DNA of 64,000 nt from Platanthera guangdongensis (Eukaryota > Streptophyta > Magnoliopsida > Asparagales > Orchidaceae). The position numbers and the translations under genes were made by a program. The notes beneath the pieces are model-generated. The model had not been told where the DNA came from. It worked only from the letters and a program-made list of their open reading frames with translations, and did no database searches. Positions 43,553-54,745 of this stretch are shown here, piece after piece; position 1 is the stretch's first letter; the number at the start of each line of letters is the position of its first letter. The stretch covers positions 71,269,628 to 71,333,627 of the forward strand of contig CM077164.1 of NCBI GenBank assembly GCA_039583875.1, given 5' to 3'.

Positions 43553-45937
43553 ATGGCAACTTCTCACAAGATCGGCATCGGCTCCGAACTCGTCACCGAC
43601 GGTATTGCTGAACTTTCCGACGATTTCCACAACCTCCTAATCCTCCTCGACACCGCCGACCTCTCCTTCATACTCCAAGAACCCTGTCGCGTTCTCTTCC
43701 CCGCAGTTGCAGAATTCTTCACAAATCTCAAGGTTCGACGGAATGGCAAAGTCCTAAAATCTACAGTAAAGGGTTTGAAACTAAAGTTCACTAAGACCTC
43801 TGTCTCTCAACTTCTCCGTTTACCGATTGTTGATGAAGAGGATCACCTTGTTGCTGAGGATTCCGACAGGACAGCGCTTTTCTGTGGCTTTTCCACTGAT
43901 GCTCAATATTTCAAACGGTCAGATATGAATGCAGAAGGCAAATTCTTGGTTGATGTCATTGGAAAAATCTTACTGTGCAAGACTCACTCCATCAGAGAAA
44001 TTCCCTCATACTTCTTCGATATAATGCAAGCCATTGTATGCCGCAAGAAGTACCAATTTGGTATGTTGATTCTGGACAAGATAAAGGATAGCATAAAATC
44101 CCCCAACTACGCAAGAATTATATCTCTGCTCCTTCATGAAACCAATCCTGAAGTTTTCAACTTCTCAAAAGGGACTCCACTTCACCACATGAAGAAGGTC
44201 TCCATCTCTTCAATTCAGAGATGGGATCTCAAGCTCCAGAACTCTGCCCAAGCTGCAAAGGTTTCAGAAATTCCAGAAGTTCCAGCTGCAAAGGACAGGA
44301 CTCCATCTCCCTCTCCTCATCATGTGGCCAGCTCCTCTGGTGCACCAAGTGAGGGGGAGCCTGCTCCTTCTAGCCCAGTCAGGCAACCCTCTCCTCAGTC
44401 AGAGATTCCATCCCTACCTCATACTCCAAAGAGTCCAACCACTTCCTCAGATCAAGTCCCTCAAGACACTCTTCTGTCCACAGCTGCTGCCATAGATGCC
44501 ATGATTGCAGAGCTCACTGAAGATGTGCTTCCCCCTCCTCCTCTATCTCCTTCAGCTCCAACCACTGAACATCACAAGGACTTGTCTCCAGCACAGTCTC
44601 CTGCCCATTCTCCAGCCAGAACTCCAACACCTTCTCCTCCTCCTCCAGCAGATAAGCCAGACACCATTTTCATTTATGATGAGCCTTCTCCTGAGCCAGC
44701 TGAGGCCCCTCTCAGAAACCTTGATTTCTCCATTCCCCATGGTACAGAAGAATTGGATGCTGTCATTCCTACCACCAGAGCTCTCAGCTCAGTGGTTATT
44801 GAAGAAATAGCTCCCTGGGTAACTCCTCCTATCCCTACTGCTGCTCCCTCTACTGCTGCTGCTACAGTTTCCTCCTCCTCAGATCTGCTGCAAAGTATTG
44901 CCATTCTTCTTCAAGAACAAAGACATCATCTTGACACCTCTCTAAAGGTGGTCACTGACACGATCACTGCTCTTGAGACTGAGATGAGCAGAGGTTTTGC
45001 TGAAATTCAGCATAACACTGACAAGCTAAAGTACCTGTTCCAACTTGGTGGTAAAGCTCTTGACCATACTATCACTAGTATTGGCAATGTCATGGAACAA
45101 GGTGTAACCTTGGCAAACAATCAGATTGAGCTAGATAAGAGGACTGAAGCCAACAAGATGAAGATATGTGAAGAGGTTGGAATCTTCAAAGATGACACCA
45201 TAGAGACAGTATCTGTTGAAATCAGAAAGGGGGAGGGTTTGATAAAAGAACTCAAAGCCCAGGTAGAAAAATCTACTGCTCAGAAGGCAGTTGAATGGGA
45301 AGCTCATATAAAGACCATTCATGATGATGTGCTTGCCCAGATACAGAGTGTTAAATTTCACACCTATGACACTGCTGTCTGGATGCACAACCAGATCCTG
45401 CCAGATCTTGCAGTTGACCCAAACATCATTCCCCATCATCTCAACCCACTGGCCACAGATGTAACTGCCCCAGCTGTTCCTCAACAACCTACCTTCTCCC
45501 CCAGGCCTGGAGACTCAGTTGCTCCACCAGATACTTATGTTCCAGGATGGGAAGACGATCCTGCTGATATATTCCTTCAAGCTCCTCCAGAGATCAGAAC
45601 CAAGAAGAAAAGGAAATATGGTGAAGGCCCCTCTGCCAGCAGGATAGCTCCTCCTAAAGCCCCTGAACATGCTGAAGCCTGGTCTCCAACTTCAAAGTCT
45701 CTCATTTTGGACACACTCAGGCTATTCATGGATCACAGTGAGACCAGAAGTCTTCACTACAGTTCCCAGGAATGGGAGTTATATGAGAAATCCATGCTAA
45801 AAAGAAGGATCCATGACAGAGAGTTTGGGAGAAACAACCCTGCTGCTCCTCCATGGCCTCCTAAGTACTTTCCTAAGCCTTTCAGCTACCTAAGGAGACA
45901 ACAAGAGAAGATGGATAAGCAGCAATCCCAAGCCTAA
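43553..45937 (+). CDS. SIRE-2 ORF3, intact 794-residue protein at the envelope position
   Basis: ATG at 43553 (MATSHKIGIGSELV) in frame to 45937. Residues about 1-225 form a globular domain shared with SIRE-1 and SIRE-3 ORF3 (GKFLVDVIGKILL, LILDKIKDSIKSPNYARIIS); from memory it resembles the plant family labelled putative plant transposon protein. Residues about 230-430 are Pro/Ser/Thr-rich. About 440-620 look helical with heptads. The C-terminus is basic, with conserved AWSPTSKSLI and KYFPKPFSYLRRQQEK. I see no signal peptide and no hydrophobic span long enough for a membrane segment, so a fusion envelope is doubtful. It is the best preserved frame of the window. Function unknown. Confidence 0.87.
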   Translation: MATSHKIGIGSELVTDGIAELSDDFHNLLILLDTADLSFILQEPCRVLFPAVAEFFTNLKVRRNGKVLKSTVKGLKLKFTKTSVSQLLRLPIVDEEDHLVAEDSDRTALFCGFSTDAQYFKRSDMNAEGKFLVDVIGKILLCKTHSIREIPSYFFDIMQAIVCRKKYQFGMLILDKIKDSIKSPNYARIISLLLHETNPEVFNFSKGTPLHHMKKVSISSIQRWDLKLQNSAQAAKVSEIPEVPAAKDRTPSPSPHHVASSSGAPSEGEPAPSSPVRQPSPQSEIPSLPHTPKSPTTSSDQVPQDTLLSTAAAIDAMIAELTEDVLPPPPLSPSAPTTEHHKDLSPAQSPAHSPARTPTPSPPPPADKPDTIFIYDEPSPEPAEAPLRNLDFSIPHGTEELDAVIPTTRALSSVVIEEIAPWVTPPIPTAAPSTAAATVSSSSDLLQSIAILLQEQRHHLDTSLKVVTDTITALETEMSRGFAEIQHNTDKLKYLFQLGGKALDHTITSIGNVMEQGVTLANNQIELDKRTEANKMKICEEVGIFKDDTIETVSVEIRKGEGLIKELKAQVEKSTAQKAVEWEAHIKTIHDDVLAQIQSVKFHTYDTAVWMHNQILPDLAVDPNIIPHHLNPLATDVTAPAVPQQPTFSPRPGDSVAPPDTYVPGWEDDPADIFLQAPPEIRTKKKRKYGEGPSASRIAPPKAPEHAEAWSPTSKSLILDTLRLFMDHSETRSLHYSSQEWELYEKSMLKRRIHDREFGRNNPAAPPWPPKYFPKPFSYLRRQQEKMDKQQSQA

Positions 45938-46140
45938 ACCTAAAAAGATGATGAGAAATTGAAATGACAATTGTAGACTTGATGTTTTTGGAAACTTATA
46001 TATATATACAATTCTTCATTCTGTCTAATTATCTTTTTCATTATCCTTTGCTTACCTGCTCATATTTTTTACTTAGTTTCTTTTATGTCCATAATTCACC
46101 TTAGTGTAAAGGGTTCTGACTTCAACAAATAGGGGGAAAT
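45938..46140 (+). other. SIRE-2 3' untranslated region and polypurine tract
   Basis: AT-rich stretch ending in AAATAGGGGGAAAT directly before the 3' LTR. No gene. Confidence 0.88.
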
Positions 46141-48033
46141 TGTTGGGTATTTCATCCACATGAACCCAGATTTGATGAAGTCACCCTGGAACTAAGATGA
46201 ATTAAGTTGTATTTGATGCTTGGTTTGAGCTATATGTTTGCAGGAGTTTCACTGAGAAGTGTAGGCCAATGTCAGCCCACAGTGGGTCACCAAACACAGG
46301 AACTGTGCAATGTAATCCCTCATTGCATATTCCAAGGTGTTGACTCATGTGTGGTCTCTCTATTGGGATACACTTCATACTCAAGCTATTGGACTATGGG
46401 AAAGACATTGGAAGTTGGCTACTCTAGAAGAATCAATTTTTCCCACATCAGAAAAATTCTAAGTGTTTTACTCGAGTAGTGCTTTCACCTACTCGAGTAG
46501 TCTGGGTATAAGTTACTCGAGTAAAGGAATCTTGTACTCGAGTAGACATAGCCATATACTCGAGTAGCTAAGTCACCTACTCGAGTAGACCAAGTCATAT
46601 ACTCGAGTAGCATGCTTATATACTCGAGTAGATCACTCTTTATACCCGAGTGCCATAAGGGTTTTCTCATCTAAATTTCTCTAAGTCATATACTCGAGTA
46701 AGTATACTCACATACTCGAGTAGATAGGTACATACTCGAGTAGTTCATTTTACCTACTCGAGTAGTTCCTGTGTCACCCGTGTACCTTGCTATTTCCCTA
46801 CTCCAGAATTTTTTCTAAGTCTTTTACTCGAGTAGAACCTTCACCTACTCGAGTAGATTACTTCCTCTCGAGTAGTTTAGTTCAACCACTCGAGTAGTTG
46901 CCAGCAGACCTCTTCAGAATTTTTCTAAGTATTCCACTCGAGTAGTAATTCATGTACTCGAGTAGGTTATGTAATATACTCGAGTAGCTCTTCCAGTTCT
47001 CGAGTAGATCCTCTATATACTCGAGTAGGTCTCTTAGTATACTCGAGTAGTTCTGTCTATATACTCGAGTAGTTGATCTCAATATACTCGAGTAGTCTGT
47101 TTATTCTTACCCGAGTATGTTTCCCATCATATACTCGAGTAGCTATTCAACTACTCGAGTAGTTATTGACTTACTCGTGTAGTTGGCCATATATTTCCGA
47201 AAATTTTCTAAGTCATTTTTCGGACGGGATTTTTCAAATCACGCGACATGATTGGTCCACGTGTACATCATTATGATCGATTATGACCGTTAGTCTCTCC
47301 TATAAAAGGTCCTATCAGAAAATGACAAACCCTAAGTTTTCTCAAAGCTTTCTTGTAATCTCTTTTTCGAGAAATATTCTTCGCCGCCTCCTCTCTGACT
47401 TTCGCGAAACAGAAGCCGCCGCCGCCGCCTTCTTCTCCGGCCAAAGCTTCTACTTTCAGAGGATTAATTTTTTTTTGAAGAAAAGCTACAGATCGAGATC
47501 GACTTCACTGATCACATTCTCTCTCGATTTCTGTAAAAGGAAGTAGATCCAGATAGAGGCCGAGACCTTCTTCACCAATTTCTGAAAAAGCTTCAAAGTT
47601 GAAAAGAAGAAGATCCTGGCCATTTCCTTCAAGATCTGAGTGATTTACTGTTTGTATTCTTGTAAACTCTTCATTAATCTTGTAGGAGAAATCTTCTCCG
47701 AGTGTAGGAGTTTTTCACTCCGAGTTTGTAGGAAGTGCTATCTTCCGAGGTGTAGATCCGTTTTGTTTGGATCGAGTTTGTAGGAACTTTGTTCCGAGGG
47801 TAGGATCGATTTTTGATCCGAGATAGTGGAGTAGCCGAATCTAGTTGATTGCTAGATCGGTGAGGGAAAGTGGATGTACCCAAGGTTGGGGAACCACTAT
47901 ACATCTTGTGTCGTCTGTGATATTGGTAGATATTTCTGTGTTGCGCTCTAATTAATTTTTATTCTGCGAAAGACGCACAAACCACCTATTCACCCCCCTC
48001 TAGGTGATTTAGGTCGACAACAGTTTTCTTTCA
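46141..48033 (+). repeat. SIRE-2 3' LTR
   Basis: Same length as the 5' LTR. Some palindromes that are damaged in the 5' LTR (CTCGCG, CTTGAG) are exact CTCGAG here. Array at 46460-47190, TATA box at 47301-47308. Confidence 0.95.
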
Positions 48034-48764
48034 CTGTTTGCTCGGGGATGTGAGCAACAGGAAAGGGCCGACCCTACCCAGTAGCTATGTCGAGCGTCTG
48101 TGGGTAGTGTTACCTGTCGCTGCTATAGTTACGAGTCTTAGGCCATGCACAAGTCATAAAGACTACCACATGCTTATGTTGTTGTCGTCTGGAGAATGGT
48201 AGTGCGTCCTTGGTTATTGTCCGGACACCGAGAATGAGTCCTGAGTGCACGGGGTGTGTGGTCGTCGTGCCTACACCTATGGGGAAGGAGCTTCGCCGCC
48301 CCGAGAAAGGGGCTGGGTCATTATAATTTGGTCAGCCTTACTGACTGTTGCCTTGTCTTGGTGGATTGTTCTTGCAGGAACAGGTGAGCCTTGTGGCAAG
48401 TAGCGGGCTAAAGCCCTTGATGTTGTGCTGGCCCTTGAAGGCCAAAGCGAAGTGTTTACTTGTATTATTCTCATGTATGGCCGATCTGCGTGCCGAAGTA
48501 TGTAAAACACTTATTGTTTAAAGAAGCATTGTAAGGCCATAAGGCCAAGACTCTTTGTGTATTTGGTATTTCATTCCTGCCTTGGGTTGTATTGGACATT
48601 CATGTTTTGTGATGTCTTCTTATAACATATATAAAAGCTTCCGCTAGAATGCTCTGTGTTAGGTCTCAAAATTGTGCAATAGTATTTTGGTATTAATATG
48701 TAACTTCGCTGACTGTCCGTGGAATATGGCATTGGGCCCCGGCCGGACCTTCTGTTATATCTCA
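48034..48764 (+). repeat. Chromovirus 3' LTR, second part
   Basis: Continues the chromovirus LTR after SIRE-2 (target duplication CTGTT) and ends near TTATATCTCA at 48764, before sequence that matches the SIRE-3 LTR. The combined LTR is about 2.1 kb. The exact end is uncertain by several bases. No gene seen. Confidence 0.65.
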
Positions 48765-48985
48765 TGTGACGGATTGGAGTGCTACACTAGCAGTGGTGCT
48801 AGATAGGCGAGGTCGAGAGTGGACGTACCCAAGATTGAGGAACCACTATAAATTTCTTATGTCGTCTGGGTTATGCTTGGTTATTTTCTGTGTTGATTTC
48901 TCTCAAGTTTTTATTCCGCAAAAGACGCAGAATTCACTTATTCACCACCCTCTAGGTGATTTAGGTAGTCAACTAAAACCTTTCA
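48765..48985 (+). repeat. SIRE-3 5' LTR, terminal part
   Basis: From about 48788 the sequence matches 63430-63628 of the 3' LTR (GGTGCTAGATAGGCGAGG, AACCACTATAAATTTCTT). Ends TTTCA at 48985. Confidence 0.8.
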
Positions 48986-48987
48986 AT

Positions 48988-49003
48988 TGGTATCATAGGG
49001 AGG
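48988..49003 (+). other. SIRE-3 primer-binding site
   Basis: TGGTATCATAGGGAGG, a mutated initiator-Met site (TGGTATCA intact, the following GAGC altered). Confidence 0.8.
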
Positions 49004-49067
49004 CTGTTCACAAAAAGGTTTCCACCTTGAACATATCTACATCTAGTTGTCGTAGACATTATCAAGC

Positions 49068-50273
49068 ATGGACAGATCCAAGGATTTTGCAAAGCTTCCA
49101 GTGTGCACCAAGGCTAACTTTCCCATGTGTAAAGAGAGAATAATATTCTTCATGGAAGATGTTGATCCCCGCCTCTTCATGATAGTGGAAGAAGGTCCCT
49201 ATGTTCCCATGATTGCTTCCACTATCGATCCAACCAAGAAAGTGACAAAGAAACTGATGGATCTTGACAAAGATGAGATTACCCTTGTCTCTCTAGACAA
49301 GAAAGTCAAGAACATCATCTCAAGCGCAGTCGATGATTCAATGTTGCAGAACCTGATACACTTCAAATCCGCTGAAGAAATGTGGCAGTCTCTAATCGAC
49401 TTGATGGAAGATACAGAAGAAGTAAGGTATGACAGAAGATCCCTTCTGAACCAGAACTATGAGGCCTTCAAGCAAGGCCCCAAGGACACAATAGCTGATA
49501 CATTTGAGAACTTATTCAAGATCATCAACGACCTAAAGATCTACGGCCGGGTTTTCACAAATGGAGAACTAAATGACAAGTTTCTAAGATCCTTAACTAA
49601 GGAATGGAATAATAAGATTTGTGTTATCAGGGACTTTGGGAGACTGGCTGACACTGACCCCCAGAACCTATTTGGGAAGCTTATGTCCTATGAGCTTCAA
49701 ATCAACGCCAGAAAAGCTGAAAAAGAGGGCAGCAAATCTTCATCAAAGGAGAAGTCTATTGCACTGAAGGAAGATAGCTCAAGAAAGGCTAAAGCAGCAT
49801 CTCCTGCTCCTACTCAGGAAGAAAGTGAAAAAGAAGACTCAGAGCCAAGCACCACGGGCTCAGAGTTATCTGATGGAGAGTTCTCTCTTATATCCAGACA
49901 GTTCAAGAAGTTTCTCAGTAAGGAGAAATAGATGAGAGGAAAAGACTCCCCATTCAGAAGATCACGTCACGTTGGTGATCATCAAAAGAAACGCTACATA
50001 AATGACAGGTGTAAATCTAAACAGAACAAGCATAATTCTGCTGACATTGTGTGATATTGCTGTAATAAGCCTGGTCATGTGATCGTTGACTGCCCTCATA
50101 AGAAGAAGGAGGGTGGAAGAAAAGAAGAGCATAAGTCCTCCCACAATAAAAAGAAGTAGAAGAGCTTCATGGAAAAGAAGCAGAAGACCTTCAGTGACAC
50201 TGACTCATCTAAGTCAAGTGAGGATGAAGAAGCCTACTTCTGGCTCGTGGCTCACTCTGACGAAGAAGAAGCT
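49068..50273 (+). pseudogene. SIRE-3 gag, first part
   Basis: Starts MDRSKDFAKLPVC and is about 80 percent like SIRE-2 Gag by eye. The frame is open to TAG at 49929, where the conserved Trp of KEKW has changed (KEK-stop-MRGKD). A second stop (TGA at 50053) lies inside the zinc knuckle, next to [13 protein letters not shown], replacing its first conserved residues, and a third at 50157. The homology ends at 50273, where the solo LTR is inserted. Capsid part well preserved; knuckle destroyed. Confidence 0.88.
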
Positions 50274-51026
50274 TGTAACATTCCGACTTTTATTGGGCCA
50301 CCAAAGGCCTAGTGGGCCCAATAAAAGTGACTCGTACCTCTACCCGTGGCCCGTGGCCCGTACCAAGGTAAGAGGTATCCCTAGATGGGGATATCGAGCC
50401 AGGGAACTCCGATTTGAGGCCTATCAGTTCTTGTGCCCTCGTATGACCAAAACAAGCGCATCAGAACTCGTTGCGTCATAATTCGAGGCCTAACGACATA
50501 TATAGGCACTTTAACCATTTAAGCTCGCCACGACGCGCAGATTTTGGACTTTCGGCAAACAGACTCCGATTCAATCTCAGTCAGTGCCTCTGGACTCGTG
50601 TGGTCAATACAAAGTCAGCAGAAGTCGTCCAGGGCAATTTTGATGACGAATAGTCAACTCAAGGTTAAATCAAGCATATTCGTGCACCGAAAAGCGTGCG
50701 CACACTAATTGTGACATGACACCCCAACTTTGACCCGAACCCGATGTCTTGGACCCACTTTGACTTTGACCAGCATAGGGGCCCACCATAGGGTTGACTT
50801 TGGTCAAACCCCCTAATAATTCAATTTTTGGATTTTGTGTCCAAAGAGGTGTTCACCCTTCTTCATTAATTGGCTAATGTTATACCCCTCTCACCACTTG
50901 GGCCACCCAAATCAACAAGTGTGGTTGGATTGGGCCATGGGCCATGGTATGCCCAAGTTCTCTCTTCCCCCCTTCTTCTCTCCCTAAGGACCAAGGCCCA
51001 AGTCCACTCCTCCTCCCTTTGTTTGC

Positions 51027-51107
51027 TGCCACTTGGGGCCACCCTAAATGTGCCACTTGGGGCCACCCTAAATGTGCCACTTGGGGCCACCCTAAAGGTG
51101 CCACCTG
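51027..51107. repeat. 24-bp tandem repeat, about 3.4 copies
   Basis: TGCCACTTGGGGCCACCCTA repeats with a four-base AATG tail, in U3 of the solo LTR just before the TATA box. Not present in the left LTR copy. Confidence 0.88.
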
Positions 51108-51200
51108 GCCAGCCCAAGTGGAGGGGAGGGGAAGTGCCCCTCCCCTTATGGGGATTTATCCCACATCGACTAGGGGAGGGATGGTCACCCTCCCCAAGAC

Positions 51201-51208
51201 TATAAAAG
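51201..51208 (+). promoter_or_regulatory. TATA box of the solo LTR
   Basis: TATAAAAG about 930 bases after the LTR start, corresponding to the duplicated box at 3709-3730 in the inverted copy. Confidence 0.65.
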
Positions 51209-51379
51209 GCCAATTGCCTAGCCTCCTCCCCTCCACATACATCTACCCGAGCCAAGGGAGCCCTCACCAGAACCCTAGTTCGCCGGAAAAGACCAACCTG
51301 AGCCAAGCTCCTCTGCCACCTTGCATGGCCTATCAAGACAACCCCTCCTGAGCCCCTCCTACACAGGTAAAAACCTTCT

Positions 51380-52240
51380 CCTCCTCCACCCTCATCTTTT
51401 CGACGTACTGCATGGACCTCCTGGCGGTCAGAGCGCCGCCGGCACCACCCGAGCCAAGCTCCAGGTCGGGTCGTGGCTGTGAGAGCCCAGCCCCTCCCAG
51501 CACTGGCAGTGGCACCGGGGAAATGTTAAGCCACCAGGGATGACATTTCCCGGTGGTGGAAGGCCTGGGTGCCGCCAGAAAATGCCGCCTCGACGGCACC
51601 CGAGAAACAAAGTTTTTCTTTGTTTTATCTCCGGTGGCGGCCGGCGGCGGTTGGCCGTCGGACCACCACCAAAGAGGAGCCCTGCCCTCAACGCGCCGGT
51701 CGAGGGTAGTTTCGTGGCTGGATTCAACGCCATAGAGGCAGGGTGGCACGACGGCGAAGGGAGCAGAGCCACCACCACCCTGCTCTTAGGTTGAAGATTT
51801 CAAGCGGCGGCCGGCAGCGGCAGGCCACCGGGCCACCACCCAAAGTCTTGCCGACCCTCGGCGAACCGATCAGGGGTGGCGCCGGCGTCCAGCAGTGGCT
51901 GGCTAGCGGTGGCAGAGGGCCAACGCCTCCTCCATCAACGGGATGAAATCGCCGCCGTCCATTCTCGGTGATGAGATGGACAGCGGGGATTACCTCAATT
52001 CCCTCTCACGCCACTTCTGTAACCCCCCACAGCGGATCAGTGGCTGATCCACTGTGGGGAAAAGATGGCGTATTGACCCGTCCGGCTCAATCTCAGCCGC
52101 AGATCCAGATTGATATGCTAATTGCAAACCAAAATCCACAGATACTTGTGGAATTTTCTGTGCCCAATCAAGGTCCCTGGTGGCAAAGTGGTCAACATGA
52201 AAAATGTCCCCCATAATGAGGGTTTCCTCCACAAAAATTT
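51380..52240 (+). other. GC-rich leader region of the solo LTR, no gene
   Basis: GGCGGC-rich segment with overlapping short frames on both strands. None matches a family I know, and the left LTR copy does not conserve them. Confidence 0.55.
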
Positions 52241-52879
52241 TAAGAGTTTTTGAAAATGTTTTATTATTTTTAAAAGCTTAAATAAAGTTTATTAGGCCAA
52301 ATTAATCGCCCAAAACTTGGGGAATTTTTTTTAAAAAACAATTTAGACACTTTTTAGGCTCTTCCAAAGGTTATGTCAAAATTTGGGGACATAGGGATAA
52401 GAAAGGTATTTTGTCCAAATTCTAAGAGCCTAGGGTGTGCCCGTAATTTATTTCGCGCATTTTTCCACAGAAATGAAAATTGGAGCGAGTGACTATCCAT
52501 CCTAATTTAAATAATAAATTCAAGTTATACCACCAACAAGTGTGGCCGAGGCAAGTAGCCAAGCTCCGGGTGTTCCGAGATTTCATAAAAACCGTCGAGC
52601 GTCTCGACTCTTGAGTAATTTGGGCACGCTCGGAAGGTGAGAGTACGAGTAGTGAGTTACAAACTATTCTACACAAAAAAGGGTATAACTACTAATAAAC
52701 CCTTGATCCGATTAAGCCGTGATTAACAAGGCGCATCCAAATTACTATCGGATCTTAATAATGGGAGTAACCCAGGGAAGCTTTTAAAAATTGAAATAAA
52801 ATTGAATGTTCCTCCTAAGAACGGAGATGGAACTAATGCCTCCTAGATGGAGTGATTGAAGTACTAACCATTTTCTTTA

Positions 52880-53370
52880 TGATTATTCCAGTCTCATACT
52901 GGTCAAGTTTAATTCAATACATTCAATTCAACTCCAGTCTCGTACTGGTCAAGTTTAATTCAGTACTTTCAATTCAACTCCAGTCTTGTACTGGCCAAGT
53001 TTAATTCAGTACTTTTAATTCAACTCCAGACTCATACTGGTCAAGTTTAATTCAGTACTTTCAATTCAATTCCAGTCTCATATTGATCAAGATCAATTCA
53101 GTACTTTCAATTCAATTCCAGTCTCGTACTGGTCAAGTTCAATTCATTACTTTCAATTCAATTTCAGTCTCGTACTAGTCAAGTTCAATTCAGTACTTTC
53201 AATTCTAGTCTCGTATTGGTCAAGTTCAATTCAGTACTTTCAATCCAACTCCAGTCTCGTACTGGTCAAGTTCAATTGAGTACTTTCGATTCAACTCTAA
53301 TCTCATACTGGTCAAGTTCAATTCAGTACTTTCAATTCAGTACTACTCTAGTTTCATACTTGTCGCATAT
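52880..53370. repeat. Minisatellite with CCAGT-N5-ACTGG core in the solo LTR
   Basis: About ten units of CCAGTCTCGTACTGG-like 15-mers followed by TCAAGTTCAATTCAGTAC and spacers, about 45 bp per unit. Inverted counterpart of 1798-2195. Confidence 0.87.
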
Positions 53371-54745
53371 CTTTCTAGCACTTAAATTATGCAGCTTTCA
53401 TTATCAGTAGATCTAAACTACCGCTTTTTATTTCTACAATTTACTGTCCTAAGCTCGGGTCCTGCTCTGATGAGTGGTTGTCTGTTAAGGTCGAGCCTTA
53501 GTTGGGGATAACCAGTGTTAAGGAATTCCTCCAAGTTTAGCCTCAAATAAAGTGCTCCTCTGCTCCTTGTCGAAAGTTGAGCTGAGCGTTACTGCCCAAA
53601 GATTGAATCATAGTAGTGTAGGCCACCACAGACCCGATATGTGCTAGTAAAATCAACTGTTTGATTGCTTGTAATTTGCTTGCGGTGAATTGTGGCGGGT
53701 CAGTCTCTTTTGCAGACTGTTCGTACCAGTGCGGGAAGGTCGACGACTCAAGGCGACAAGGGAGATGGGTACCACGGGTGACCGACCGTTATTTTTCCCC
53801 GTTGGGCTTTCCTCCACTGGTCAGCCAAAATGGTGTATCGTCGGATGTCGCTCGCATCCAATAGTGCACGAGATTGTACGTTGGGGATTAGGTTAGTGTA
53901 GTACGACCACCCCCCAGATGTGGCATGACTGGTCACTATCACCGACGACCATATCGGTGAGGCCCGCGAGGCTAGCTACCCTGCCAGAATAAAAGTGGTC
54001 CATACTATGTCGACATAGGATGTGTGTGCGTGGCTGTGAATGCCTGCGATAGGATACAAGATGTGAATACCTGATGTGCTGATGTGATAGTAGAACCCTT
54101 ATTATAACTGATATTTTTTCTACTGCCATTTTAGTTATATTACGCTGCCCTCTTTATTTGTTTCTCATAGTTTAAAAATACGAAATGTTGTACTAACCCT
54201 CTCATGCTTCAGCTATCTTGTATTGTTGGGTGCATGTGTGCTCGTCCCAGGATATGAATCCGGGGAGGAGATTTATTTCTACTTAGTCATGTGACTAACG
54301 GTTATTTAAATAACCATTCATAGGAAATGGAGCACCATAGTGACCCCCTACCGCAGGAGAATGCGTTAGTAGTTAGCATTACTCGAGCAGAAGCACCACT
54401 GATGTCTTCAGCGTTTCGTGACGTGAGTACCAGTGAACATGATATGGAGAGAGTGTGAGGTGTTACTTGTAGAACTTGTATAGCATGTTGGCTTATATAA
54501 GAACTTAGGCTATGGTCCTAGTACTCGTGTAAACATATATGATGTTATATATGTTTGATAGTGTTTTCCTGATAATGCTTCCAAAAATCTCTGATGTATT
54601 ATGAATGTTATGGTTCTAGCCGAGCAAAGCGACCAATTAGTGCTTAGATAGGGTGGATCGTTACACCTAGGAACACTTGGTGGACGTCTTGGGCAAGTAA
54701 GATCCCCTCCGGCCCGACCTGGGGCAAAGGTTTGGGGGGGGCCTT

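Larger units (their letters stand above)
36766..48033 (+). mobile_element. SIRE-2: SIRE-type Ty1-copia element with protease-integrase deletion
   Basis: 11.3-kb element with two 1,893-bp LTRs (36766-38658 and 46141-48033) that differ at roughly 14 sites by eye. It has an initiator-Met primer site, gag, an RT-RNase H frame, a palindromic spacer, an intact ORF3 and a polypurine tract. The gag and RT homologies are joined near 40712 with loss of the second zinc knuckle, protease and the catalytic integrase. It must have been mobilised in trans if the deletion predates insertion. Confidence 0.94.
4899..48764 (+). mobile_element. Tekay/Del-like chromovirus, truncated at left and interrupted by SIRE-1 and SIRE-2
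   Basis: Order of domains on the plus strand: gag fragment and zinc knuckle (4899-5540), protease (5606-6178), then after the SIRE-1 insertion RT, RNase H, integrase and chromodomain (32542-35339), a polypurine tract (35408-35420) and a 3' LTR (35422-36765 plus 48034-48764). The order PR-RT-RH-IN-chromodomain defines a chromovirus. The gag start and 5' LTR lie left of the minus-strand LTR element, outside the window. Multiple stops and frameshifts make it inactive. Confidence 0.85.
50274..54745 (+). mobile_element. Solo LTR of the 4.5-kb LTR family
   Basis: Starts TGTAACATTCCGAC at 50274 and ends within 54741-54747; SIRE-3 gag homology is found on both sides, so no internal element sequence remains. 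It is a diverged, inverted-orientation copy of 346-4898. I find no clear target duplication; about 15 bases of gag appear lost. Such solo LTRs arise by recombination between the two LTRs of one element. Confidence 0.82.

Noticed and set aside
346..54745. The two 4.5-kb LTRs as ends of a single element
   Set aside because: They are in inverted orientation, lie in different host elements, and the right one has gag homology on both sides, so it is a separate solo LTR.
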